DNA of 64,000 nt from Lewinella sp038528965 (lineage in GTDB: Bacteria; Bacteroidota; Bacteroidia; Chitinophagales; Saprospiraceae): the NCBI GenBank assembly GCA_038528965.1, contig JBCBEC010000036.1:1-64000 (forward strand), given 5' to 3'. Numbering within the stretch: the stretch's first letter is position 1; every line of letters starts with the position of its first letter. A program made the position numbers and the translations under genes. Shown piece by piece: positions 44,941 to 54,944 of the stretch. A model generated the notes under the pieces. That model made no database searches. It worked only from the letters and a program-made list of their open reading frames with translations, and was not told the DNA's origin.

Positions 44941-46206
44941 ATGAAAATTAGCCCTACTATTCAACAGCTCAAGCCCTCCGCGACGCTAGCCATTAACGAG
45001 CGTTCGGCGGAACTCGTTGCGGCTGGAAAGACCGTATATCGATTAGGTTTTGGACAATCGCCCTTTCCGGTGCCGGCAGAGGTAGTGGCAGCATTACAGC
45101 AGTACGCCCACCGCAAGGATTATCTACCGGTGCGAGGATTGCCAGAGCTGCGCGAGGCAGTGGCGGCTTTCAATAAGCGTACGTTAGGCCTGGATTGTAC
45201 TGCTGAGCAAGTGCTCATCGGCCCCGGCTCTAAAGAACTCATCTACGACCTGCTGCTGGCCGCTGATGCTACACTCTTGCTGCCCGCCCCCTCTTGGGTT
45301 TCCTACGAGCCACAAGCAGTCTTAGCACGCAAACCTGTTCATCGTATTGAAACTGGGGCGGAGAATGGATGGCTGCTTTCCGCTAAAACGCTCCGTGAAG
45401 CCTGTGAGAAAGTAGTGGGGGAGAAGGTGCTGATTATCAATTACCCCGGTAATCCCACCGGAACAAGCTTTAGTCCTGAACAACTACAAGCATTGGCCGA
45501 GGTGGTACGTGAGCATCAAGTATTGGTGATCGCCGATGAAATCTACGGAGAGGTGCATCATCAGGGACAACACCAATCCATTGCGACCTATTATCCGGAA
45601 GGTACCATTGTTAGTAGTGGCTTGAGCAAATGGTGCGGAGCTGGAGGCTGGCGTTTGGGCACGTTTACCTTCCCTAAACAGCACATTCCGCTGCTGAATC
45701 TGCTCGCTACCATTGCCAGTGAGACCTTCACCTCGGTGAGTGCGCCGGTACAGTTTGCGGCTGTGAAAGCCTTTGAGGGTAGCCCTGCCATTAGCGAGTA
45801 CGTACGCCATTCTCAAGATATCCTGCGCTGCGTGGCCGAATTTGTGCACCAGCGGCTACTGGAGATGCAGATTGAAATGCCAGCTGCCGAAGGCGGCTTT
45901 TACCTCTTTCCCAACTTTGAAAATCATCGAGTTGCTCTGGCGGCGAAAGGTGTTACGACCAGTGCTGCTTTATGTGAGCATCTGCTGGATCAATCAGGTG
46001 TAGCACTGCTGCCAGGAGTGGCCTTTGGGCGCCCTTCGGAAGAGCTTACGGCTCGTTTGTCTTTCGTCGATTTTGATGGAGCAGAAGCATTAAATTACCG
46101 TAAAGCCGAGCCGGATACTGAGTTAGGTGAGACCTTTATCCTCGAATACTGCCCAAGGATAGCAGCAGCAATGGATGCTTTAAAGGCCTATCTAGAAGCG
46201 CTGTAG
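44941..46206 (+). CDS. PLP-dependent class I/II aminotransferase
   Basis: 421 residues from the ATG at 44941; the seven extra residues back to a TTG at 44920 are not needed. Fold-type I aminotransferase of the aspartate-aminotransferase-like group: IGPGSKELIYDLLLA, NYPGNPTGTSFSPEQ (substrate carboxylate and PLP contacts), ADEIYGEVHH (Asp and Tyr contacting PLP) and Schiff-base Lys230 in SSGLSKWCGAGGWRLG. The C-terminal Arg of RLSFVDFDG would hold the substrate carboxylate. It moves an amino group between an amino acid and a 2-oxoacid; the favoured amino acid cannot be read with certainty. Single gene, ended by the hairpin at 46226. Confidence 0.9.
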   Translation: MKISPTIQQLKPSATLAINERSAELVAAGKTVYRLGFGQSPFPVPAEVVAALQQYAHRKDYLPVRGLPELREAVAAFNKRTLGLDCTAEQVLIGPGSKELIYDLLLAADATLLLPAPSWVSYEPQAVLARKPVHRIETGAENGWLLSAKTLREACEKVVGEKVLIINYPGNPTGTSFSPEQLQALAEVVREHQVLVIADEIYGEVHHQGQHQSIATYYPEGTIVSSGLSKWCGAGGWRLGTFTFPKQHIPLLNLLATIASETFTSVSAPVQFAAVKAFEGSPAISEYVRHSQDILRCVAEFVHQRLLEMQIEMPAAEGGFYLFPNFENHRVALAAKGVTTSAALCEHLLDQSGVALLPGVAFGRPSEELTARLSFVDFDGAEALNYRKAEPDTELGETFILEYCPRIAAAMDALKAYLEAL

Positions 46207-46225
46207 CTGCCTTTCAAAAGTAAAA

Positions 46226-46258
46226 GGCAGGATCAATGGTCTATCCACTAATCCTGCC
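46226..46258. terminator. Bidirectional terminator hairpin between convergent genes
   Basis: GGCAGGAT (46226-46233) pairs with ATCCTGCC (46251-46258), with inner TGG/CCA pairing, 20 nt after the aminotransferase stop and 25 nt after the stop of the opposite gene. A-rich flank on the left gives a T-run for the minus strand. Confidence 0.7.
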
Positions 46259-46282
46259 CTTCACTATTACTTCCTGTCCGTA

Positions 46283-49200
46283 TTACGGAATAACCACAAT
46301 ACGCTCTACCCGGCGGAAATTCTCATTGGAGAGTACCAATAGATAAGTACCGGGTGGGAGATCCTGCGTGGATAATTCGTAGCGGGCCGATTGAATATCC
46401 ATTGCGCTGGTCATTTCTACACCGTCAATGCTGTACAGTCGCAGTCCGTAGCTCCAACCCTGATTGGTGTGCTCGATGAACAGCTGGCCAGCAGTAGGAT
46501 TCGGGAAAATGCGCAAATTCGCCGCTTCAACACTCCAGGTATTGGTAATGGTGGCCACAAAGGTTTCGGTGAATACACAGCCGTTGGCATCCGTGATGGT
46601 TAATCCAATTTCCTGGCCTTCCTGTAGCCCTAAGACCGTACTGGAACCACTTCCGTTGCTCCACTGGAAAGAGTAAGGTGGCGTACCACCGTTGACCAGG
46701 GCCGTACCCTGCAGATTTTGTTGAGGACTAACGGTAAACTCTACTTCAGCTTCTAGGTAAGGCGGAGCAGTGAGGGTAACACTTGCTGATCGACCGCAAC
46801 CTTCTGAGACTACATTGTAGGTGTAGGTGCCATTAGCTAAATTGTCGAGATTAGGGCCTTCGGCTTCGTGTGTCCAGCTGATGTCGTAAGGCGGGATGCC
46901 TCCGCTAATCAAGAGATCGATACTGCCATCTTCACTATCGGCGCAGCTTGGATCAATGCTGTTGTACGCTACTGAAAATGGTTCGACGTACGGAATCTCA
47001 AAGTTTTCGGTGACGTCGCAGCCGTTGGCGTCGGTTAGTTCAATACTGTAAAAACCAGCGGTCAGGTTAACGGCCACATTACCTGTTTGACTGTCACTCC
47101 AATTGACCTCGTAGGGCGGTTGTCCGTCAGATGGGCTGGCTACCGCAATGATTTGACCATCGCCACAGCCCAATAGCAATTGCAAGTTAGCATCAATTGG
47201 TGCAGCACCTGGTAAGTCAAAACTGCTTTCTAAATCACAGCCATTGGCGTTGGTGATCGTCACCGTATAGGCGCCAATCATTAAGTTACTGATGGTGGGG
47301 CCACTGAGTCCATTGCTCCACATAAAGGTCAAGCCATCGTTGCCACCTTCGATTTGCAGGCTTATGGAACCATCCTGCTCACCTTCGCAGCTCGGTTGTT
47401 CGATTTCTGAGGCAGCTAGAACGATGCTTTCCGGAGCATCTAGAGTCACCTGTTCTTCTGCTTCACAGCCACCGTCTGTTCGGATCACCAAGGTATAGGT
47501 GTCAGCTGCGAGTCCGTCAAATAGTACGGTACTACCAAATGCTCCACCCGCAAAGCTGACCTCGAGGTTCGGATCATCACTGATTACTTGAATGATACCA
47601 TCCATGTCATCCCCGCAGCTGAGCGGCGTGCTTTCCAGGTTGTATTCTGGTGTTGGCAATGCTTCTACCTCATACTCCCAAACGCTCTCACAGAGATTAT
47701 CATCGGTGACCGTGACGATATAGTTGCCCGGTGAAAGGCCAGATAATTCTGGCGTATTCTCAGGCGTGTGCGCCCATTGATAATCCGAAGAGAACTGATC
47801 ACTTGCTAGCGCAATACTACCATCGTTTTCATTTTCACAAGAACCATTGATAAAGGCTTCAATGTTAGGGAGATCGAAAATAACTAGTTCTATCGTGGCC
47901 ACGGAATCACAACCGTTAGCAGCAGTGAGCATAGCGGTATAGGTACCAGCTTCCGTTTGGGTTTCCCCAAAAATCTCAGCACTCTCTCCATTGCAAATAC
48001 TGATAACCTCCTGGAAGAAGGAAGCCTCCAATACTTCTAATTGAAACACCTGTGTAGAGTCACAACCATTACTGGCCGTGAAGGTAGCTTCGTAGGTGCC
48101 AGCAGTGGTTTCTTCGTTGCCAAAGATGAGTATGCTCTCCCCCTCACAGATGTTGAGGAAGTCTTCTTGGATGATGTGATCCAACACCATGAGGTCTATG
48201 GTGTGAACGGAGTCGCAGCCTTCCGTGGTAACAAACTCCTCCGTATAGGTGCCGGCTGTTGAGACTTGCTGGCCAAATATCAGCACTGACTCACCCTCAC
48301 AAATACTCATCATTTCACCCGTCTCAATAAGATCGGTGAAAATCAGCTCTACGGTATGTGTAGAATCACAACCGTTGGTGGCAATGAAGGTCTCTGATAC
48401 CAGTACGTCATCCGTGTAGACTTCTCCAAAAATGGTCACACTTTGTCCGGTACAGGCCTGAATGGTCTCTTCAATAAAGGCAGTTTCTGCCACCGTCAAG
48501 GTCACCGTATGGGTAGAGTCACAGCCTTGGCTACTCAGGAAGGTAGCACTGTACTCTCCGGCTTCGCTAACTATTTCCCCAAATAGCTCGATGGTCTCTC
48601 CCTCACATATTTGTGCTTCAGCGTTGGTGCTTACGTCCTCTATCAGAATGACCGTGATTTGGTGCACGGAATCACAACCGGCAGCGGATACGAAGGAAGC
48701 TTCGTAAACCCCAGCCTCACTTACGGTTTCCCCGAATACTTCAACGGTGCTTCCGTCACAAAGTGGAAGGCTTTCCATTGTTTCAATGATATCTACTACC
48801 GTCAAGTTTACGGTATGTGTTGAGTCACAGCCATCTATATTTAAGAAGCTACCATTATACTCACCACTGGTGCTGACTTCTTGCCCGAAGAGGTCTATGG
48901 TTTCGCCTTCGCAAATCTGGAGGTCTTCCTCCGTGCTGATTGGAGCTATAAGCGATAAATCCACAAAGTGCGTGGAATCACAACCATTAGTGCCGATAAA
49001 GATGGCAGAGTAGGTACCCGCCTCCGTTACTACACTACCGAAAAGCTCAATTTCATCTCCCTCGCAAATCGCCAACATTTCGTTGGTCTCAATGGCTTCA
49101 TTGAAGGTGAGCTGAATGGTATGAGTCGAGTCACAACCGTTGATACCAGTAAAGGTTTCTGACACCAGTGCGTCGTCGGTATAGGGTTCTCCGAAAATTA

Positions 49201-52200
49201 GGACCGTTTCGCCTGCACAGGCTTGTATCGTCTCCTCACTGAATGCTGGTTCAAGTATGGTGAGCGTAATGGTGTGAGTAGAATCACAACCCGGGCTACT
49301 TAGGAACATGCCAGTGTATTGACCAGCTTCGCTAACTATTTCTCCGAATAGTTCAATCGTCTCACCATCGCAAATTTGTGCTTCCCCAGTGGTGTTTACC
49401 GCATCGATCAAAGTGACCGTAATTTGGTGTACGGAATCACAACCAGCAGATGATACGAAGGAGGCTTCATAAACTCCAGCTTCGCTCACTTGTTCCCCAA
49501 AAACCTCCACCGTTTCACCTTCGCAAAGAGAAAGCGCTTCTGAAGTTTCTATCGTCTCTACAACCGTCAAATTTACGGTATGTGTGGAGTCACAACCATC
49601 TACATTGAGGAAACTACCACTATACTCACCGCTAGTGTTCACTTCTTGTCCAAAGAGCTCAATGCTTTCTCCGGCACAGATTTGCAGATCTTCTTCCGTG
49701 TTAATTGGTGCGATCAAGGAGAGGTTGATAATGTGAGTGGAATCGCAACCATTCTCCCCGGTGAAAATGGCCTCGTAGGAGCCTGCATCCGTAACGGTGT
49801 TGCCGAATATCTCTATCTCATCACCTTCGCAAATCACTATATCTTCCAGGACAAACTGCTCCTCTAGCAGGATGATTTCAAACTGCAGGAGAGAATCACA
49901 GCCGTTTACACTGATTAGCGGTGTTTCGTATAGTCCAGGTTCGCTGTAGGGTACCTCGTTTACGTTCACGATTTCTCCCGGGCAAATTTCAAATGACGCA
50001 AAGCCAATGAGGTCTTCGGGCTCAAGCACGTCAACTTGTACCTCGGTATTGCCTAGTTCCAATTGGCATTCGAAATCTCCCACTGCACTTAGGATGCGAT
50101 AATCGGTATTCTCCGTTGGGAAGAGCACCAGGGTATCTAATAGGCGGAATTCATCCACTGTTTCTAGATCTCCATTAGCTTCGTACTGCCAGGAGAAAGT
50201 GCCGAACCAGGGTTCATCGCTGGATAAATACAATTGTACGCTATCCTCGGGGCAGAGCGTTGTTGGGTTGGCCACCAGGCTCAGCGTGACCTCCGGGCAG
50301 GAGGGGATAAACTGTAGGCATTCTGCAAAGGAGGAGGAATTGTTTTCGGTGTCAATGGCAATGGCGGTGAGTACTTCTCCACCCACCAGGTCAAGGTTTT
50401 CCAGCAGCCATACACCGTCTGGATCGGCGAAAGTGGTACTGAGATAAGTGGTACCCTGGCATGGTACATCCGTACTACAGTTGCTATCATCACTGATGTA
50501 GACTTCGATTTCATCGCCAGGATTGGCAGTACCAAAGAGGGAATTATCCTCGATAGAAGTCAGAACTGGAGGTAGTTTATTGGCATTGGCCTCATTCGTT
50601 AGGTTAATCCCATTGTTGAAGAGGTTGCAATAGAAGCTATTCTGGCTAATCCGGTGCGACTGACCATCACCCAGGTTGCCATCAATATTGACGCCCCACC
50701 AGTTGTCGTGCAGGATGTTGCCTTCGATCAGGATCTGGTTAGCGCGCGAAGTCTGCACACCATTGCGCAGATTGAAGAGCTCATTACCGCGGACTTGTAT
50801 GTCGTCGGCTGCCAGGTATACGCCAATTCCCTGGCCACCATTACTACTGATGGTATTACTATCTACAATCACCTGACCCGAAGTGGCAAGAATGGTGATG
50901 ATCCGCTGGAAATTGAAGCCAATCATCGTATTGTTTCGCACCAAACCTCCCGGACTTCTGATATCCACCATTTCGCGGAAGTCCTCCATATGATTGTCCC
51001 GGATTTGGAAGTTACTGGCGGTGGATTCTATCAAAACTGCTCTACCAAAGCCCGCTCGGGCGGAGTACATATCGAAGCCGCGAATGGTGTTGAAACCGCT
51101 CGCAATAGTAAATAGAGGGCTAGTGTTGTCATAGACAATGACTCGTCCACCACCACCGTCGATAATGATATTGTCATCCACCAAGGTTGGTAATGAACCA
51201 TTGATAAAAAGGGTGTCATCCTCGGCCAGATCAAACACAATAGTATCTAGTTCTACCAGGGCGTTGGCGCAATTAATCGCTTGACGCAAACTTCCCGCCA
51301 CGCTATCCTGGGCAACGCTCACCACGAAGGTGGTACCCTGGGGACAAAGGGAGTTTTCGGTACAGAAATTGGTGGTTTCCTCCGACGCAAACTCACCACC
51401 AGCGGCGTATACTTCACCGGTAGTACTTTGTAGCACGTAGTTACCTAAACCAAAGAAGCAACAGATGCCGTCGTTTTGGCTATCCAGAATCCGGAAATCA
51501 TAGCAGCCATCCGGCAAACAGTAATCGTACTGCACGGTGGAGCCGTCAGGTATGTCCATACTGCCGGCACCAGTAAAGAGCACTTCGCCCTGATCATCTA
51601 GGATTTCCCAGCTGGTCTCCTCCGGATAATCATCATAGGTAAGGATGAGGTTGACTACATTTTCCATACAGGGAATACATACCTCTTCTTCGCCGCAATC
51701 TGGATCTTCACAATCAATGAGCCCATCCAGGTCATTATCCACGCCGTCAAAGCAGTTTTCCGGGACTAGGCCGTTGCACAACTCCACACTGATTTCAGAA
51801 CTGAAGGTTCCGCCACTGGCTATTATTGTTCCTTCATCGTTACTTAATTCAAAGTTGCCATCTCCGTGGTTACAGCAGATACCGTCTCCGAAGCTGTCGA
51901 AGATGGTGAGCGTATAGCAGGCTTCGTCTAAGCAAAACTCTTCACTGATGGTCATACCTACGTCGGAGCCGTTGTATCCACTCCCGCTTTCGATGATTGT
52001 ACCACTTTCATCGGTTAGTTGCCAGGAGGTTTCGGAAGGGTAGCTGTCAAAAGTGAGGCTGAAATTGATGATGTTCTGTTCACAGGGCAAGCAACCGACA
52101 AACTCTGCACAATCAGGATCTTCACAGTCGGTAAGTCCATCAAAGTCGTTATCAAACTCATCGTCACAGACTTCTGGGCGTGGCTCACAGGGCACCAAAC

Positions 52201-53485
52201 ATTCGGCATTGTAGACGCGGTCGCGAATGAGGTCACCGGGCTGCGGCCCAAAACCCAAGGCCAGGTCAATGCCTACTCCGTTGAGGTGGCAATAACTCAT
52301 GACGGTACCGTCCTCGGGTAGGCCGGCATCCAAGTTACAGGGATCATCATTGCCGTAGCCCGCTTCGATACCACAGCGGTCGATAGCAGTATTGTTGCCA
52401 TTCCAGACGCAATCGTGCGTGTGTGGGGAGCCTAAATTGTGCCCAAGCTCATGGGTGACCACCAGAACGGACCAAGAGAATACCGGAACTTCATTAAAGG
52501 TTGGATTAATGCCGGAATAGCCGTGTTTGCTAAAGAACGTATTACAAAGGACATCCAGCGAAGCAATTCCGCCACCCCCTTCATAACCGAGTAGGTGGGC
52601 CAAGTCGCCGTTGAAGTCGAGCCCGGTTTCAGTGCGGAATTGAGATAGGTACTGGGAGGTAGATGGTCCGGTGTAGGGGTCTTGTTCGTCCCAGACGACC
52701 AGTTCGTGTAGATTGAGGTTGATGGATTCATTGAAATACATCAAAGTGATCTGGTTGAACAGGCCAGTCACGTAATCGGTAGTGTTGGCAACGCCGCCTT
52801 TATCTTGCGTGATGTCAAAGTCAACCTCCACGTACATCAAGACGCAGTTGTCAGGATTACTGTTGCTACGATCAAGGACCTCCTGGTCCAAAGCGAAATC
52901 GCGTGGAGACTCCACACCGCAGGTGAAATCCAGGGTGGCGTCCAGGTCTTCTTCCCGGTAAATCAAGTGGCGATCATGCGGGTCATTCTTGAGCGCGGCA
53001 ATATGGTAGGTGCCATTTCTACTAATGACGGATCCCATTATCTGTTCCTGGAAAATACTGATGGCTACCACCGATCGGCTTTCCCCCTCGACAATACCCC
53101 AGTAGTGTTGGGCTTGACTTTCATCTACTGTATGCGGTACCCCATCTTGGTTGTAGACCGCAAATGAGGAACTTTGACTTTTGCTGGGTACCAGCAGCAG
53201 GTTTTGCCTGCCACCTTCCGGAAGGGGGAGCTGTAAACGCATTGGTGCAGCTGGATGAAGCAACAGCTCGTTGACTTCTAGTTCTGCCATTTCAAAAGTG
53301 ATCCCGTTGGAAAGGGCCGGATTAGCCATCCGAAATGCAGTACCAAGATCAGCAACATTTTGCATCAGCTCGACCTCCTCAAATACGGAAGGTGCAACTT
53401 GACTAATGGTTTGCGTAATTACATTTTGAGCATAGATAGGAAAGGATAGCACCCACAAGAGTGGAAGCAGAGCGAGGTTTTTCAT
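46283..53485 (-). CDS. Giant secreted M12B-like metalloprotease with beta-helix, 14 tandem repeats and T9SS sorting domain
   Basis: 2400 residues. Signal peptide ending PIYAQ; propeptide-like region to about 200; zinc metalloprotease domain about 205-440 with HELGHNLGSPH (His345, Glu346, His349, His355), the extended metzincin motif. Then two copies of a Ca-binding-looking segment (DNDFDGLTDCEDPDC, DNDLDGLIDCEDPDC), each followed by a YP.ETSW ... DGICC module also seen in the 15827-19150 protein. A right-handed parallel beta-helix occupies about 715-982. Fourteen tandem repeats of about 51 residues run about 1157-1870, each with an ICEGE-x-IELFG core and a GCDSTHT end. SprB-like repeats follow (about 1878-2255), and a type A T9SS sorting domain closes the chain. 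It should be an exported protease attached to or shed from the surface; the long repeats probably act as stalk or binding surface (inference). Confidence 0.92.
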   Translation of the reverse strand: MKNLALLPLLWVLSFPIYAQNVITQTISQVAPSVFEEVELMQNVADLGTAFRMANPALSNGITFEMAELEVNELLLHPAAPMRLQLPLPEGGRQNLLLVPSKSQSSSFAVYNQDGVPHTVDESQAQHYWGIVEGESRSVVAISIFQEQIMGSVISRNGTYHIAALKNDPHDRHLIYREEDLDATLDFTCGVESPRDFALDQEVLDRSNSNPDNCVLMYVEVDFDITQDKGGVANTTDYVTGLFNQITLMYFNESINLNLHELVVWDEQDPYTGPSTSQYLSQFRTETGLDFNGDLAHLLGYEGGGGIASLDVLCNTFFSKHGYSGINPTFNEVPVFSWSVLVVTHELGHNLGSPHTHDCVWNGNNTAIDRCGIEAGYGNDDPCNLDAGLPEDGTVMSYCHLNGVGIDLALGFGPQPGDLIRDRVYNAECLVPCEPRPEVCDDEFDNDFDGLTDCEDPDCAEFVGCLPCEQNIINFSLTFDSYPSETSWQLTDESGTIIESGSGYNGSDVGMTISEEFCLDEACYTLTIFDSFGDGICCNHGDGNFELSNDEGTIIASGGTFSSEISVELCNGLVPENCFDGVDNDLDGLIDCEDPDCGEEEVCIPCMENVVNLILTYDDYPEETSWEILDDQGEVLFTGAGSMDIPDGSTVQYDYCLPDGCYDFRILDSQNDGICCFFGLGNYVLQSTTGEVYAAGGEFASEETTNFCTENSLCPQGTTFVVSVAQDSVAGSLRQAINCANALVELDTIVFDLAEDDTLFINGSLPTLVDDNIIIDGGGGRVIVYDNTSPLFTIASGFNTIRGFDMYSARAGFGRAVLIESTASNFQIRDNHMEDFREMVDIRSPGGLVRNNTMIGFNFQRIITILATSGQVIVDSNTISSNGGQGIGVYLAADDIQVRGNELFNLRNGVQTSRANQILIEGNILHDNWWGVNIDGNLGDGQSHRISQNSFYCNLFNNGINLTNEANANKLPPVLTSIEDNSLFGTANPGDEIEVYISDDSNCSTDVPCQGTTYLSTTFADPDGVWLLENLDLVGGEVLTAIAIDTENNSSSFAECLQFIPSCPEVTLSLVANPTTLCPEDSVQLYLSSDEPWFGTFSWQYEANGDLETVDEFRLLDTLVLFPTENTDYRILSAVGDFECQLELGNTEVQVDVLEPEDLIGFASFEICPGEIVNVNEVPYSEPGLYETPLISVNGCDSLLQFEIILLEEQFVLEDIVICEGDEIEIFGNTVTDAGSYEAIFTGENGCDSTHIINLSLIAPINTEEDLQICAGESIELFGQEVNTSGEYSGSFLNVDGCDSTHTVNLTVVETIETSEALSLCEGETVEVFGEQVSEAGVYEASFVSSAGCDSVHQITVTLIDAVNTTGEAQICDGETIELFGEIVSEAGQYTGMFLSSPGCDSTHTITLTILEPAFSEETIQACAGETVLIFGEPYTDDALVSETFTGINGCDSTHTIQLTFNEAIETNEMLAICEGDEIELFGSVVTEAGTYSAIFIGTNGCDSTHFVDLSLIAPISTEEDLQICEGETIDLFGQEVSTSGEYNGSFLNIDGCDSTHTVNLTVVDIIETMESLPLCDGSTVEVFGETVSEAGVYEASFVSAAGCDSVHQITVILIEDVSTNAEAQICEGETIELFGEIVSEAGEYSATFLSSQGCDSTHTVTLTVAETAFIEETIQACTGQSVTIFGEVYTDDVLVSETFIATNGCDSTHTVELIFTDLIETGEMMSICEGESVLIFGQQVSTAGTYTEEFVTTEGCDSVHTIDLMVLDHIIQEDFLNICEGESILIFGNEETTAGTYEATFTASNGCDSTQVFQLEVLEASFFQEVISICNGESAEIFGETQTEAGTYTAMLTAANGCDSVATIELVIFDLPNIEAFINGSCENENDGSIALASDQFSSDYQWAHTPENTPELSGLSPGNYIVTVTDDNLCESVWEYEVEALPTPEYNLESTPLSCGDDMDGIIQVISDDPNLEVSFAGGAFGSTVLFDGLAADTYTLVIRTDGGCEAEEQVTLDAPESIVLAASEIEQPSCEGEQDGSISLQIEGGNDGLTFMWSNGLSGPTISNLMIGAYTVTITNANGCDLESSFDLPGAAPIDANLQLLLGCGDGQIIAVASPSDGQPPYEVNWSDSQTGNVAVNLTAGFYSIELTDANGCDVTENFEIPYVEPFSVAYNSIDPSCADSEDGSIDLLISGGIPPYDISWTHEAEGPNLDNLANGTYTYNVVSEGCGRSASVTLTAPPYLEAEVEFTVSPQQNLQGTALVNGGTPPYSFQWSNGSGSSTVLGLQEGQEIGLTITDANGCVFTETFVATITNTWSVEAANLRIFPNPTAGQLFIEHTNQGWSYGLRLYSIDGVEMTSAMDIQSARYELSTQDLPPGTYLLVLSNENFRRVERIVVIP
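47866..50010 (-). repeat. Fourteen 153-bp coding repeats, with a duplicated five-unit block
   Basis: Within the 2400-residue protein the GCDS motif recurs 14 times at about 153-nt spacing. Units 2-6 (about 49095-49860) match units 7-11 (about 48330-49094) one to one better than their neighbours, for example units 6 and 11 share the unusual TDDxLVSETF stretch and units 3 and 8 share LQIC.GE.I.LFGQEV. So a 5-unit (about 765-bp) block was duplicated after the basic repeat had formed. Confidence 0.85.
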
Positions 53486-53558
53486 GTCCTGTGTAGATAG
53501 CGGTTCAAGTCTAAGAAAGACCTAAGATAAAAAAATGGGCGGGTTGTAAGACTATTGT

Positions 53559-53588
53559 TGTGGAGATGCATTGCAATGCGTCTCCACA
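53559..53588 (-). terminator. Terminator-like hairpin after the MFS gene
   Basis: TGTGGAGA and TCTCCACA form an 8-bp stem and enclose GCATTGCAATGC, itself a palindrome, so nearly 30 nt fold into one long stem with a single T/G mismatch pair. It lies 39 nt past the MFS gene's stop codon on the minus strand, before the start of the giant protease gene. Confidence 0.6.
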
Positions 53589-53627
53589 TCGATGACCGTA
53601 AAAGAGACTGTGTCTGAGTCCTTATTA

Positions 53628-54944
53628 TTAGGAGGGTAGCGGATCCTCTTTTGGTGTCTTAGGGTGTCTCAGTGCAATAAAAAAGAACAGCGCTGCAACA
53701 GAAAAAGCAAATAAAGAAATAATGAGTAAGGACCAACCCAAGGCCATTTCGTCTACGAAAACGTAGTCGTTCAGTAAGGCCACACAAGTAGGGCCAATAG
53801 TGAGCCCCAGGAGGTTACTGGACAGAATCAATAGCGAGGAAGCGATACCGCGCATCCGATTTGGCATTATTTCTTGCACCGCCGCGGCTGCGGCAGCAAC
53901 TGGTGAACTGAGGAGGATACAGAAGGGTATCAATGCATAGAGCGTCGTGGTGCCGTTGGGCATAAATGGGAAAATAGCATAGCACGGAATGAGCAACAGC
54001 ACAATCCAAAACGACCATTTAATTTTTGCGTCAACGACTCCTCTTTTCGTTAGCTTATCTGCCAACCAACCCCCAGCAATAACCCCGATTGCCGGTAGTA
54101 CACCAAACCCTACCGCCGCTGCTTCTCCCACCGTGCCAGGAGCCATACCGTGGATACGCATGAGATAGGTGGGAAGCCAGGTGCTATTGGCGTAAATGGC
54201 TAGGTAGAAGAACGCAAATCCACCACAGAGTAGAAAGAACTTTCGCCCGTTTTGCTTGAGATAGGCCCAGACATCTGAGAGGGGGATAGCAGAGGAGGTA
54301 ATGGTACCTTTTCTTGCTGGTTCCTTAATGACCATAACCAGCAGTGCTACCAGTAAACCCGGTAATCCAATGAAAAGAAAGATGAGTTGCCAGGCATGTA
54401 TTTCTCCAAACAGAGGAAGGACTACCGCTGCTGCGTCCGCTAGGTGCTCTACCGCATAGCCACCAATCAACGCTGCCAAGGCTGAGCCTAAATAGATGCC
54501 GAGGGAATAAACAGAAATGGCCGTAGCCAATTTTTCCCTTGGGAAATAGTCGCTCAGCATTGAATAGGTTGCCGGCGATAAGGTGGCTTCGCCTACTCCT
54601 ACCCCCATGCGCGCAAAAAAGAACTGTACATAAGACTTGGTAACCCCACAAAGCGCAGTCATTAGCGACCATAGGGCTACGCCAAAGGCGATGATTTTTT
54701 TTCGACTGTATACATCCGCCAGTCGCCCCAATGGAACGCCCATAATGGAATAGAATAATCCAAAACTTGCACCGAGTAGCAGGCTTACTTCGGTGTCGGT
54801 TAAGCCCATATCTGCTTTCATGGGCTCCACCAGGAAGTTGAGGATATAGCGATCAAGAAAGGAAAAAGTGTAGGCGATCATCAGAATGATGACAGCCGTC
54901 CATCCGCGGCGGTTAGCCTTTTTATCAGGACCCTCATTTAGCAT
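53628..54944 (-). CDS. Major facilitator superfamily transporter (spinster-like)
   Basis: 438 residues with 12 predicted membrane helices and the MFS signature GRLADVYSRKK between helices 2 and 3 (about 75-87) and FFARMGVGVGEATLSPATYS, which is characteristic of the Spns/spinster-like MFS group of organic-anion and sphingolipid-like carriers. Cytoplasmic ends are short. It moves a small organic solute across the inner membrane with a proton or ion gradient; the solute cannot be named. It stands alone, with a TATCTTTC near-match to the -7 element about 38 nt upstream. Confidence 0.88.
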   Translation of the reverse strand: MLNEGPDKKANRRGWTAVIILMIAYTFSFLDRYILNFLVEPMKADMGLTDTEVSLLLGASFGLFYSIMGVPLGRLADVYSRKKIIAFGVALWSLMTALCGVTKSYVQFFFARMGVGVGEATLSPATYSMLSDYFPREKLATAISVYSLGIYLGSALAALIGGYAVEHLADAAAVVLPLFGEIHAWQLIFLFIGLPGLLVALLVMVIKEPARKGTITSSAIPLSDVWAYLKQNGRKFFLLCGGFAFFYLAIYANSTWLPTYLMRIHGMAPGTVGEAAAVGFGVLPAIGVIAGGWLADKLTKRGVVDAKIKWSFWIVLLLIPCYAIFPFMPNGTTTLYALIPFCILLSSPVAAAAAAVQEIMPNRMRGIASSLLILSSNLLGLTIGPTCVALLNDYVFVDEMALGWSLLIISLFAFSVAALFFFIALRHPKTPKEDPLPS

